Origin: Triglochin maritima
Lineage: Eukaryota; Streptophyta; Magnoliopsida; Alismatales; Juncaginaceae
NCBI GenBank assembly: GCA_963682175.1
Contig: OY821779.1
Span: 1,562,501-1,626,500, forward strand
DNA length: 64,000 nucleotides
Direction: 5' to 3'
How positions within the stretch are numbered: the first letter of the stretch is position 1; each line of letters begins with the position of its first letter. A program made the position numbers and the translations under genes. The notes under the pieces were generated by a model, which was given only the letters and a program-made list of their open reading frames with translations, was not told the origin of the DNA and made no database searches. Below, piece by piece: positions 1 through 10,910 of this stretch.

Positions 1-204
1 TCGGGAGATATACATTTTACAAGACTCAGGATCAAAACATTTATACCCTTTTTTTTGAAAAGAATAACCAAGAAATAAACACTTTACAGCATTGCTATCA
101 AATTTATCTAGGCGTTTCTTGTGAACAAAGCATACACATCCGAAGATTTTAAGATGATCTATGGTTAGTTTTCACCCTAAGAGTATCTCAAGTGGTTGTT
201 TATT

Positions 205-2367
205 CTAAAGAGTAGGACTAGGAAGACGATTTATTAGATAAGTAGCGGTTAAGACCGCGTCAGACCAAAAACGTTTGGGAACATAACTTTGAAAAAGTAA
301 CGATCTAGTTACATTTAAGAGATGACGATTTTTCCTTTCCGAAACTCCATTTTGTTCAGGGGTGTGGATGCATGTCAATTGGTGTAATATTCCCCGATTT
401 TTCAAAAAAATTTGAAAGTTGTGGCTGGTGTATTCGGTCCCGTTATCTGTCCTTAAGGTTTTAATTTTAAAGTCATACATGTTTTCAACAAAAGTTGTAA
501 AATCACAAAAAAACTTGAAAACGTCGGATTTGTTTTTGAGTAGATAGGTCCAAGTGTTCCGTGAGAAATCATCAATAAATAGCACAAAATATTTAAAACC
601 GTTGTAGGACTCGACATGAGCGGGTCCCCAAATATCGGAGTGAACTATTTCGAAAGGAATACTTGATTTGGTTTTAGAGTTAAGAAAAGGTAGTCTAGTT
701 TGTTTAGAATACTGACAAACATCACATGCATAATCAGAAGAAATAAATGGAAATAGTGTTTTTAAAACCAAATGAGACGGGTGTCCCATTCGTTTGTGCC
801 ACAGGACATGGTTTGGTATACTAGTGGTATGAAAACTTTTGTTCTGAGCTTCTAAAACACAAAGCCCATTGGAATGAATCCCTTTACCAATCGTCTTCCC
901 TGTAGTTCGATCCTGAAAGAATACATCATTCGGGGTGAATATAACATTACAATTTAAATTTTGTGTGATTTTTGTTACTGAAAGAAGATTAGAGGTGAAA
1001 GTAGGTATATATAAAACATTTTTGTTTACTTGATCTAATATGGTGGTTTCACCTATCCCTTTTATTTCTACTTGATTATTATTTGCAACAGTCACAAAGT
1101 TATTTGGTGAGTTCACATGATTTTTTATTTTCCTTAGTAGACTAGAATTTCCGGTCATATGATCAGTAGCACCGGAATCAATTATCCATTGATTATTATT
1201 TACATGTCTAAAGTTTTTATCTGTTTTATTGGCAGAGTAATTTCTAGAACAAGGAGATATACCTGCGCAATTACCTGAACTCTGAGGGGTGGTATGCAAA
1301 TACCCGCTGAGTTGGGCCAACAGTTGATCCAGCGGAATCGGGTCGGATTTGTTTGCGGATCCAGATCCAGGTCCGGTGAGTGTTTGGGTATTGTTATCGG
1401 ACCGGGTCAACGAATACCCGGATCCGTCAGACATACGCGAGGTTATAAAACCCCGTGGATCTGACCGAAAACGCGATTCGTCTTCCCATTTTCTTTGCTC
1501 CTCTTCCATGTTAGGGTTTGCCACCGCCCCATTTCTCCTTGGTCCGCCGTTCCTTTTTTTGTTCCGATGATCTCCTCCTTCCCTTGTTGGTCGAAGATGA
1601 GGATGTAGGAACCAACACGAGTTCCTGTTGTGCCCGGTTTTTTTACAGTTGTCACATGTTTCCTGTGGTTTATTTCCATATTTTTTTGTCTGATTTTGGG
1701 GTTTTCCGGCGAAGAACGCCTGGGTTTCTGAAGGTCGGTCCGCGATCTGAGCGGTGGTCCAACGGGATTCTTCCCGTTGGATCATCGCGATGATGGAGGC
1801 GAGGTCGGGGAGTGTGGGAGTCATCAGGACTTGGCTTCGGATGACTTCATAGCTGCCGTTGAGTCCGATGAGGAACTGATAGATTTGATCTTGTTCCTTC
1901 CGTTCGAGTAGGATTTTTGGGTCAGTAGTCGTCGGCTCGTAGATGGCGAGCTCGTCCCATCCACGCTGCAGTGTCCCGAGATACTCTGTGATGGTTTGTC
2001 CTTGCTGTTTCGTCTGCGACAGATCGTGTTTTAGTTTAAAAATGTGAGCAAAGTTGTGGGTTTTACCGTATATGCTTTGAACTGCGTCCCATAGCTCTTT
2101 TGCCGAATTTTTGTAAAGGAAGATGACCCCGATCTTTGATTGCATGGAGTTGATTACCCATGACATCACAAGGTGGTTCGTCGCCTGCCACTCTTCTTGT
2201 TTTGTTTCGGTGTCATCTTCCTCTGGGTTTTTTGTCGTCCCGGTGATGTGTCTCAGCTTCCCCTTTCCACTGAGAGCTAGCGTAACAGCCCGTGCCCATG
2301 ACAGATAGTTCTGTCCGTTGAGCAACTGTGACACCAGTTTTGGAGTGTTTGTTTCTGGGTCCGTCAT
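205..2367 (-). pseudogene. copia gag-pol polyprotein, interrupted
   Basis: The likely gag start is the ATG at 2367 (protein starts MTDPETNTPKLV); the open frame extends 53 codons further upstream but without gag similarity. Domains in order: copia-type gag (LNGQNYLSWARAVTLAL), a CCHC zinc knuckle (CDNCKKTGHNRNSCW), aspartic protease (WIIDSGATDHM), GAG-pre-integrase (LWHKRMGHPSH), and integrase core with HSDIWGP, LRTDNGTEYTS and EQNGVSERKNR. The frame then meets a TAG at 205-207 and a TGA at 172-174, yet recognisable pol sequence (KIFGCVCFVHKKRLDKFDS) continues in the same frame to position 1. Two nonsense codons in an otherwise open frame suggest a fairly young but dead copy. Confidence 0.88.
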
Positions 2368-2557
2368 TTTTCTTGATTTTCCTTCAGGGGTTTTGGATGT
2401 CGGGGTTTGTTTTATCTCCTTCAACCCCCTTGAGAGGCGAAGATGATGGGTGGTGGTTTTTTTTCTTGGTTTGGTTTTGTCTGAGGTGAATCGGTGATGA
2501 GTGAGGGGCACTCTAAGATTTACCAATGATGGAAACAGTGTTCTGGGTGGAATGATT

Positions 2558-2569
2558 GCTCTGATACCA
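2558..2569 (-). other. Primer binding site for initiator Met tRNA
   Basis: The minus strand reads TGGTATCAGAGC directly after the LTR end. This is the standard plant copia primer site, complementary to the 3' end of initiator methionine tRNA. Confidence 0.85.
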
Positions 2570-2779
2570 TATTAAAACGAGGATTAGGGAGAAATGATTT
2601 TTTTTGTATTGTATCTAATTTCTGTGTCTTACATGAGTCTATATATACACAAATAAACTGGGTGACCGTTTGATCTTTAATGCTGCATTTGGGGATGAAG
2701 AGATGCGTTCTTTGGGAAGAGATGCAACGACTTGGTGAAGAGGTGCGTTGCCTCGTTTGTTTCCTCGTTTGTTTCAACA
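2570..2779 (-). repeat. 5' LTR of the copia element
   Basis: On the minus strand the segment starts TGTTGAAAC and ends GTTTTAATA, a slightly decayed version of the usual TG...CA inverted ends. It is followed at once by the primer binding site. A TATA-like TATATATAG lies inside. Length is about 210 bp, short but normal for copia. The second LTR is outside the window, so the ends are inferred from the terminal motifs and the PBS position. Confidence 0.7.
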
Positions 2780-2784
2780 TCCCA

Positions 2785-3744
2785 CCTAGTACAACACAAC
2801 AACCATGCATGTTCCTAGTCCGAAGAGAATGGTCATGCTTCAGTGCTGTTTAAGGAATGATGTCTGATAAGATAAGAGAGGAGTCAGTATATGTTTTATC
2901 TAATTGACATTCTTGACGTATTATTATAGTGAAAAGTAAGGTGGATTATCAACCACTCAACTTCATTATTTTCTAATGATCTATAATCTATATTAAGTCA
3001 AAGCCTTTCCAACTCAACAACACCAACACCAAAATACATTAGAAAGATATGTCACATAAAACAGTCAATATCTACTGATTAACGATACTTCACAATTTTG
3101 ATGGGATAACAATTCTTAATGTGATCACATATGGAGCTTGACATTCAAATATTCATGCATTAAAATGTCTTGTTAGATTTTAACAAGGTTTATATTTCTT
3201 TATTCCAACTAATTGGTGTATTCACCACTCAGTTAGTGCAAAAATGACAGAGAGATATTGGAGCATCTTAAGTTTTGCACCAACTTAGTATATTCCAATA
3301 TCACATGGTAGGATTACAAATGCCATACTTCAAAATGAAGAGCATTAAGGACACAAACAAAAATTCAACTACCTCAGCAACCAAAAGCACATAATCTTTA
3401 ATCCAACTCGGGCTCGCCGAGTTAGTAGATCCTGGTCTTGGAACAATTACGATTAATGAATAAAGTCTAAAAGCCAGGACATATCCTAATTCCTGAGGTT
3501 TAGAGAATATAATTTCTAAAAAAGTATAAAATATATAAATTGAAACTAAATAATAAGGAAGGTCCTCAAGTTGTTATTGAATATGTGTTGACATCTCATT
3601 CTCTCACTAAAAACCACAAAGTGCAAATGAGAGCAGGTAATTATCACAGATCACAAGAAGCTTTAGTTGTTGGTGACATTGGTAGTACTATTCACGGAAT
3701 CATTTGCAGAATTAACAAGACCTGGCCACCCACTTCCCTCCTTG
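2785..3744. other. Intergenic, upstream of CASP gene
   Basis: AT-rich single-copy-looking DNA. I see no gene or transposon ends. The 69-codon frame at 3540-3749 overlaps the TATA region of the next gene and has no recognisable similarity. Confidence 0.5.
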
Positions 3745-3752
3745 TATAAATA
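3745..3752 (+). promoter_or_regulatory. TATA box of CASP gene
   Basis: TATAAATA lies 92 bases before the start codon at 3844, a normal spacing for a plant core promoter with a short leader. Confidence 0.6.
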
Positions 3753-3843
3753 CAACACCTCTATTCTCGAACTCATTATCTCTCTCCATCAACATTAGTT
3801 AAAATCATTACATCAAGAAAGGATATTCAATAACAAGAGAAAG

Positions 3844-4918
3844 ATGAAAGAAGATGGTGGTGAGACTTCTTCTGCTGTCAAAAGAAGTATTGGTGGGATA
3901 GGGAGAGGAGCAGGAATACTTGATTTCTTCCTTAGGATTGTGGGCATCATTGGCACCTTAGGAAGTGCCATTGCTATGGGGACTACAAAAGAAACTCTCC
4001 CTTTCTTCACTCAGTTCATACAGTTCAGGGCTAGATATGATGATCTCCCTTCACTAACGTAAGTTCACTTAATCCTATTTTAATTTGACCATTATGTATA
4101 TAGTTGTAGAATTTTCATCATGCATGTTGGTAACATGCATATATTGACCAAGTACATGTGTATGTATTGGAATATTAGGTTCTTTGTTGTGGCAAACTCT
4201 GTTGTGTGTGGATACTTGATCTTGACCCTCATGATGTCCATCCTACACATCATCAGGACTGGTGCAAGAGTGACCAGACTCATCTTGATCTTCCTAGATT
4301 CGGTATGTCATAATTGTACCATCAAACTTTATCATAAGTTGCATGCTTAAGTCACGCTTGGATAATTAAGATTTCCAAGATTCATTTCGAAACCAGTATG
4401 ATTGAGTATCCAATTTTTGTATAAGCAGAATATTTTATTGCATGATAAGAACAACACTCTCTCCTAGTATTTAACACAGCAATGAAGCCGTACATAATAG
4501 TTTATTGGAAACAATATCAAAATTTCAAGGGATAATGTCATATATAACTCTCCACATAATTCAAAATACCAACAACAATACTGTTGATATCAAAGATGAT
4601 GCTTGGTCTGATAACATATATTTTAAAACTTGCAGATTAACAGAAAAGCAGCAAAAAAAAAACCTGTGCTCTGAACCCCTACCTGTATATTTTTTGCAGG
4701 TGATGCTTGGTCTGATAACATCAGGAGCATCAGCAGCAACAGCCATAGTGTACTTGGCCCACAAGGGCGACGCGCAGGCCAATTGGTTCGCGATTTGCCA
4801 GCAATTCAACTCCTTCTGCGAGCGAATCTCCGGATCGCTCATCGGATCCTATGGAACCATGGTCATCTTTATGCTGCTCATCTTCCTTTCAGCATTGGTC
4901 CTCTCCAGACGTACTTAA
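3844..4918 (+). CDS. CASP: Casparian strip membrane domain protein (CASP)
   Basis: Three coding exons, 3844-4058, 4179-4302 and 4700-4918, with GT-AG introns and consistent phases, give a protein of about 185 residues, the usual CASP length. The sequence has the hallmarks of true CASPs: LDFFLR-type first membrane segment, [19 protein letters not shown] and [10 protein letters not shown] in the first extracellular loop, [13 protein letters not shown], and in the second loop [19 protein letters not shown]. Four membrane segments (MARVEL-like fold) are visible. CASPs mark the endodermal plasma membrane domain where the Casparian strip forms and organise lignin polymerisation there. The conserved nine-residue loop signature suggests a strip-forming CASP rather than a generic CASP-like protein. 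Intron 2 contains a copy of the start of exon 3 (see findings). Orthology to a numbered CASP cannot be settled here. Confidence 0.93.
4597..4721 (+). repeat. 21-bp direct repeat: intron 2 copy of exon 3 start
   Basis: The 21 bases at 4597-4617 are identical to 4701-4721, the first bases of CASP exon 3. The two copies are 104 bases apart. The intronic copy lacks the CAG acceptor in front of it (it is preceded by AAAGA), so it should not act as an exon start. Confidence 0.85.
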
Positions 4919-6045
4919 TTAAGACATATATAGCAGCAGTTCGATGCAGGCATGCATGCATGTTATCTGCTTAATTAATTACTCTACGTTGTTGTTACTT
5001 GTGAATTGTGATGGTGTGTTTTGTTTCTGCCATGTGATGTGTGTTTGTGAGTTGATTTGTGAAATGGAACCTGTGGTGATTGGTGCTTCCAATATATGTA
5101 TGCATGTTTGTATAATTGTATAATTAAGAATAGTGTTATAAGTCGTAAGACTATAATTCACACAGCTCAGAACGTCGATTGGTTTAGAATTAATTGGAAG
5201 CTCACAGTATAATATGTTATCTTATCATACCCCCAAATGCCTAAAACAGACTCAGTATGTTCATCCATGTTTGAATCTACACATGATGAATCCAAAAGAT
5301 ACCATATTCGAAAGGAATGTTGAAGATGGTCCCATAGTAATGGAAAATTTAGTAGTCTTCCACGAGCTATAAAATGCAAGATCATTTCACTTAACATCAA
5401 CTGATTTGGAGATGGAAGCCTCCATCCATTAACACGGTATCATTGCTAAATAATCTAACTACCAGCACAACACATCTACCTATGCCCCAAACTGGTGGCC
5501 AGGGATCACTACTCATGCTTTAATAAACACATGTAAGGAGATACGTTGAGAATAATCTAATATTGTAAAATCTAAGGATAATGTAAGATTATTGGTGTCA
5601 ATAAACTATTGGCGCAACTGGTACTTGACCTTAACCCATTTTTCCTGTTTAACATCGATGGTGGAGAGGAGTTGCTATAATTCTTAATACAATTAACCAA
5701 GCTAACATACATGTACTTTTTTTCTTATCATATACAGGACCAGAAATAGTTCATTGTCGGACCTCCCTAAGCGCAACTTGACCTCTTTTTTTGGTGAACC
5801 TCTTCCAACTTGATGTGAATTCCTTGAATCTTCACTAACTAATCTAAATTTTGGTTTAATAACCCACACCACATGTCCTAGCTTGATTAATATGCTATCT
5901 TGATTTGAACTTTTAACCACCACGTGAATGGCTAAATTAATTAAGAAAACAGGTTGGAACTAAAACTCCCTGTTGCAGATAGATAGCTCCAACAACACCA
6001 TATACATCATTATTGTCTGCATACTATAACTAATATAACCTCCAA

Positions 6046-6048
<3 letters not shown>
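4919..6048. other. Intergenic between CASP and MPO1-like gene
   Basis: About 1.1 kb of AT-rich DNA containing the CASP 3' region and the promoter of the next gene. No coding sequence or repeat of note was recognised. Confidence 0.5.

Positions 6049-6086
<38 letters not shown>
6049..6086 (+). repeat. (CT)n microsatellite in 5' leader
   Basis: An uninterrupted CT dinucleotide tract ends three bases before the start codon at 6090. Pyrimidine tracts are common in plant 5' leaders. This one is long enough to be polymorphic. Confidence 0.9.
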
Positions 6087-6088
<2 letters not shown>

Positions 6089-6089
6089 A

Positions 6090-9000
6090 ATGGCCAAAGG
6101 AACGCTTGATCTAGAGAAGCACTTTGCCAAATACGGCGCCTACCATTCCAACCCAATTAACATCTTCCTTCACGCCCTCTTCGTATGGCCAATCTTCTTC
6201 ACAGCTCTCCTCCTCTCCTACTTCACCACTCCTCTTCTCTCTCTTCCACCCGCCTTAGCCGCTCTGCTACCCTTCTCTCTAGGCCAAGTCCTCCGCCTTA
6301 ACTTGGGCTTCGTCTCTGCGGTTCTCTATGCCCTCTTCTACGTCTCCCTCGATAACTTTGCTGGTTGTATCGGCGCGCTGCTTTGTCTTGCTTGCTGGGT
6401 CGGGAGTAGTGTGGTTGCGAACAACTTAGGATATGACCTTGCCTGGAAGGTAATATAACTCTTAACCTTATTTTGTGTTCTTCTGGTTCCATTTTGTGTT
6501 CTGTCTTGGATTTCATTTGTTGTTGGATTCTGTCTTGACGACAGTAAGTTGTTGTGTGTCGAGATGCTTCCAAGACTTGTGGAGAGACAATACCAGAATA
6601 AGGATTGTTGTCTTTTAGAAACTGCGAGCAAAAAATGGGTATACAGAAGATTGCATGATTCAAGGAGTGCAATATCTCCAAAGAAGAATTTTCAAATATA
6701 ATTTTTTAAGGCCAATACAATGATAACACTTCTCTAGTCATAGAGGCATGAAATCCAACTCTCTTAACTTATTTTCAAGAACATCAACAAATTACAAACG
6801 GCGAGCGAGCTAAACTAATGCCTAAGCAACTATGTGGTGGATATTACAAGTTGTTATTATGGCTTTCACTTGGATTCTTGATATGTGATTATTGTGTTTT
6901 TAATACGGTGATTGGTTTCTTCCGTTGACGTCCATGATGGGACGTCTCTGTTATGCACTTCATGTTTCCTCTTTTTCCTCCGTTTAGCCCGTAACCATAT
7001 GAAAATTTTGACGGGGTTTTTGCTTGGATAAACCTTCAAAAGTTGTTATCAAACTTTTGTACTCGTGTATTTTTTTATTACTCTAGAACGCCTACAAATC
7101 AAATTAATTGCTTGGGTGCACCTCGCTTGGGTGCACATCTCTCTGACACCGTTAGTTGCCCTCGTTAAGTTTGAATCCAAACAGTCAACCGAAAATCAAA
7201 TTGACTCCTAATTTGAGTCGACCGAATCTAAATATGTTACTTGACACCTAATTAAACACTAATTCGAGCTATAATTAACATCGAAAATATCTAGAAAACT
7301 CGGTCGGCTCGAATTGTGAGTCAATTTGGTTTTCGATCGACCGTTTGACTTTCAGTCGACCGTTTAGATTCAAACTTAATTGGTGTCTAATTATGTGTCA
7401 AGTAGCATATTTAGACTCGGTCGTCTCAAATTCGGAGTCAATTTGGTTTTTAGTCGACCATTTAGTTTTCGATCAACCGTTTGGATTCGAACTTAACGGG
7501 GGAACTAACGGTGTCACGAAATTCGTTAACGGTGTTTGAGAGATGTGTACTCAAGCAATTAATTTGATTTGTGGACGTTCAAGCAATTAATTAAAAAAAT
7601 ACATAAGTGCAAAGACCTAATAAATGATTTTTGGAGGTGCACCCAAGCAAAAATCCCAAACTTTTATGGGTATGTTGGTTCTGTAGTTATCGGGGGATTC
7701 ATGGGAATGATGTCATGTTTATATTAATTGAAAACATTTTTTTGATTTTTTTTCTATAGAAATGTGCCTCTGTTATTGCTATGTCCACACAAAACATTAA
7801 TTTCAGATGTTGACATTTACTGAAACTGTTTAGGAGGACATGAGGAAAACAACGAGGGCATACATTAGTAGTTGTATGTTACGTGTAGAGGTCACATTTG
7901 ATAGCACTGTATGAAACCAACAGATTATCTAACGATGAACATTGGATTGATAGGATCTTTCAACAAGATGAAGCTGTTTCTTGTCTAATAAAGTGCTTAT
8001 CTAACAATATACCATGCTCAATTATACATGTACAAATTAAAATATGTAGAACCTTAGAGAAGTTTTGACAAAGATAATCCCATGTGATAAGTCATTTAAT
8101 TGGGGTCTATGTCCACTCTCCACAGTGCAGCATTGCAGGCTCAAATTGTTATCGATTGTCTAATTCTTAATCTCTAACTGATTCTCTCTTTACTCCTCAG
8201 ATCTAGATTTCCAATGACTTAGGGCCACCACTTAGGTCACAGTTACCTGATTAATCTAAATATTTAGGTCACTCCAATGGAACAGCACATGGCTCTCTGG
8301 TCACTGTCTAACCATTTATGGATTGAGAGAAACAGATATCCAAACTCATGTTCTAGTAACGAATAAAAACATGCCAAAGAACAAAGAAGTGAAGGTCACG
8401 AAAATTATCGTATTTTCAGAGAAAAGCTAATTTTCTCGAGAATTTATCGACCTTTACCATCACTTTGCATATCAATCACGGCACTGTGATTTAAATCCAA
8501 AAAGGCTCTATTTTGGTACTACTTACTTATTAGATTCTAATGATAAAAGAAGTTATGGAGAGTTCTTACAATATTTCTTCCATAATGATGGTGTGAATGT
8601 CAATCTCTTAATGGTGTAAGCAAGATGGTAACATGATTTATTAGTATTTTTTTCAAGATAAAGCATAGGTTAATAACAACTACTAACAATCTGCAGGTAG
8701 GAGTAGGTGCTCAGGTGTTCTGTTGGAGTGCACAATTCATTGGCCATGGAATATTTGAGGTAATAAAGTGTCGTGTTTCTAATTTATAATTTAAATTGAC
8801 ATGTCCTTCATATACTTGCAGAAACGAGCACCAGCGCTACTTGATAATTTATTTCAGGCCTTTCTTATGGCTCCATTTTTCGTGTTGCTCGAGGTAAATC
8901 TACTGATCAATGTTAATTCTTTTTTCTGATCGGACTGATCAGTGTTAATTTTACAACATACCTAAAAACATATAAAATAACCTTTGATTCTCCATCAGGT

Positions 9001-9112
9001 TCTTCAGAAGACTTTCGGTTATGAGCCATACGCCGGCTTCAATGCAAGAGTCCATGCCAGGATAGAGGCTGATATCAAGGGGTGGAAGGCTTCCAAGCAA
9101 AAAAGCATTTAG
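6090..9112 (+). CDS. MPO1-like (YGL010w/DUF962) 2-hydroxy fatty acid dioxygenase family
   Basis: Four coding exons, 6090-6449, 8697-8759, 8822-8893 and 8999-9112, are all in phase 0 and encode about 202 residues, normal for the family. The N-terminus has the family signature with three spaced histidines (LEKHFAKYGAYHSNPIN and FLHALFVWP), followed by hydrophobic segments, then FIGHGIFEKRAPALLDN with further conserved histidine and glutamate. Yeast MPO1 is an Fe(II)-dependent ER-membrane dioxygenase that removes one carbon from 2-hydroxy fatty acids made from phytosphingosine breakdown; the plant relatives are assumed to act similarly. Intron 1 is long (2.2 kb) because it carries a foldback transposon. 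The gene converges on the PPR gene whose stop codon is at 9249. Confidence 0.88.
7013..7657. mobile_element. Long-arm foldback MITE inside intron 1
   Basis: The ends are inverted copies: the left reads GGGGTTTTTGCTTGG and the right, reversed, GGGATTTTTGCTTGG. The similarity extends far inward, and both arms share ATCAAATTAATTGCTTG, CCGTTAAGTT and GTCGACCG motifs in mirrored order, leaving only a short centre. This is the structure of a non-autonomous foldback element. The flanks AAAATTTTGAC and AAACTTTTATG are only loosely alike, so I cannot prove a target duplication or assign a superfamily. Confidence 0.75.
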
Positions 9113-9248
9113 ATTCTTTATATGTAAAGTCAAACTTGGGACTTATTGCAATTGGTTCTGGTAATTAGTCAATAAAATAGCATATAATGGACACTAAAAA
9201 CTTGAGGTTTATATGATTAGAAGTTTCTGTATTTCTTACAGTTTTCAT

Positions 9249-10700
9249 TTACTCGCATCTGGTTCCAATCAAGCTGTTTCCAGGTTCTGGTTTTTGAATT
9301 CCCCTATGTCGCATTGCCTCCCTCTCGTTCACTACATTCTTCCAATTACCTACGCTAGCATAAATATTTGACAGCAAAACATAGTCCCCGCTATGATCAG
9401 GTTCCAACTCCAGTAGCTGGGACCGTACACGCTTTCCAAGCTCCAAGTCCTCGTGAACATAGCACGCTGCTAGTAATGTCCTCCACACAATGGCATTACA
9501 CTTCATTGGCATGCTGACTACCAATTCATAAGCTTCTCTTACGAGTCCTGCCCTGCCCAGAAGATCGACCATGCAACCATAATGCATTAGTGTAGGGCTA
9601 ACAGATGAATCCTTCATGATTTCAAAATAAGCTTTCCCTTGTTCCACCAAACCTCCATGACTACATGCACATAGGACTCCAAGAAAGGTGACACTGTCAG
9701 GCTCCGGTATTCCTTGATGTTGCATTCTGGAGAACAAATTAATCGCTTCCCTGGAACGCCCATGCAGAGCAAGGCCCGAAATCATCGAGTTCCACGAAAC
9801 CACGTTCTTCTCGTCTCCCATGCCTTCAAAAACCTCAAATGCTTTGTCTATAGCTCCACATTTCGCATACATATCAATCAGACTGTTAGAAACAGAGGCA
9901 ATTTGATCGATCCTAGATCCCCTAACATTATGATGGATCCACCTTCCAAAACCCAAAGCACTCAACTCGGAACAAGCTGACAGAATAACAACCACTGTTG
10001 CATCATCAGGGCTTAAGCCCAACATATGCATCCTCAAGAACAATCTCATTGCTCCTCTATGATCTCTACAATGCACATACCCATCAATGATGGTGTTCCA
10101 AGACACCAAATCCTTCTCAGACATTTCATCAAACAGATATCGAGCAGTGCCCAATTCTTTCAACAGCCCATACATATGAATGAGAGTGTTCCTAACATAC
10201 AGATGTGATTCCAAACCATGTTTCAAAGTGCAACAATGAACTTGTTTTCCCAACTCAACGGTCACAACTTGCCCACATATCTTAAGCAAGAAGGAGAAGG
10301 TGAAGCTATCGGCCGCCTTTCCGCTTTCCACCATCCTAGTGTAGCAAACAAAAGCCTCCTTTGCCAACCCAATCTTTCCAAATCCCCTGATCATAGTGTT
10401 CCAAAGGAACACATCAGGATGGTCTACGCGTCGGAACACGGACACAGCGTGGTCAATGCAACCAACGTCCGAAACCATGCAGAAAGATACCACTCTTCCC
10501 ACAACATAAATATTCTGGTGGAATCCAACTTTTATGATCTGGGCATGTGCTTGTTTAAGGTCTGTCATTGTAGAGCATGACTTGAAGAGATCAAGTAGAC
10601 ATTGCTCTCTTGCTTCAGAAGAGACAACACAGGACAACCTTCTTCTGGCGATTTTAATTGCCACTTGAAGTGGTTTCCATCCATAACAAAAACCCATCAA
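9249..10700 (-). CDS. Pentatricopeptide repeat protein, PLS class, E subgroup
   Basis: A single uninterrupted frame of 483 residues, as usual for plant PPR genes. Repeats of about 35 residues run from near residue 60 to the end, with typical P, L and S motifs: DVFLWNTMIRGFGKIG, DLVSWNTIIDGYVHC, SVSNSLIDMYAKCGAIDKA, NVVSWNSMISGLALHG and HYGCMVDLLGRAG. The C-terminus has the E region (AIVWRTLLAAC, SGDYVLLSNIYAS) and stops shortly after KPEPGNSLI without a DYW domain. Such proteins bind organelle RNA and usually act in C-to-U editing with a DYW partner. The basic, Arg-rich N-terminus could be an organelle targeting peptide. Intronless; the next PPR gene upstream is on the same strand. Confidence 0.92.
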   Translation of the reverse strand: MMGFCYGWKPLQVAIKIARRRLSCVVSSEAREQCLLDLFKSCSTMTDLKQAHAQIIKVGFHQNIYVVGRVVSFCMVSDVGCIDHAVSVFRRVDHPDVFLWNTMIRGFGKIGLAKEAFVCYTRMVESGKAADSFTFSFLLKICGQVVTVELGKQVHCCTLKHGLESHLYVRNTLIHMYGLLKELGTARYLFDEMSEKDLVSWNTIIDGYVHCRDHRGAMRLFLRMHMLGLSPDDATVVVILSACSELSALGFGRWIHHNVRGSRIDQIASVSNSLIDMYAKCGAIDKAFEVFEGMGDEKNVVSWNSMISGLALHGRSREAINLFSRMQHQGIPEPDSVTFLGVLCACSHGGLVEQGKAYFEIMKDSSVSPTLMHYGCMVDLLGRAGLVREAYELVVSMPMKCNAIVWRTLLAACYVHEDLELGKRVRSQLLELEPDHSGDYVLLSNIYASVGNWKNVVNEREAMRHRGIQKPEPGNSLIGTRCE

Positions 10701-10910
10701 GCAATTGACTTAGTAATTGTAGGATATCGAAAATCTCAAAGGAACATATAATCTTTGTGGAGATTTTGGTGGAAGATTCTTGTAAGTTGTAACAATTTGG
10801 TATGTCTGTCTCTTGGTCTCCGTATATAATAGTAAGTTGTTTGCTCTCTCACTTCTGTTAGTTAATAACTTAAGAAGTTAAGAGATCAATGTAGATGTTT
10901 TTTGAAATTA

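Larger units (their letters stand above)
1..2779 (-). mobile_element. Ty1/copia LTR retrotransposon, 5' part (cut by window edge)
   Basis: The element reads on the minus strand: 5' LTR (2570-2779), primer binding site (2558-2569), then a gag-pol frame running off the left edge of the window. The order gag, protease, integrase is the copia order as far as visible; reverse transcriptase and RNase H would lie to the left of position 1. The 5 bases outside the LTR are TCCCA on the plus strand (2780-2784), and a matching copy would be expected at the far end. The coding frame has in-frame stops, so this copy looks inactive. Confidence 0.9.
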
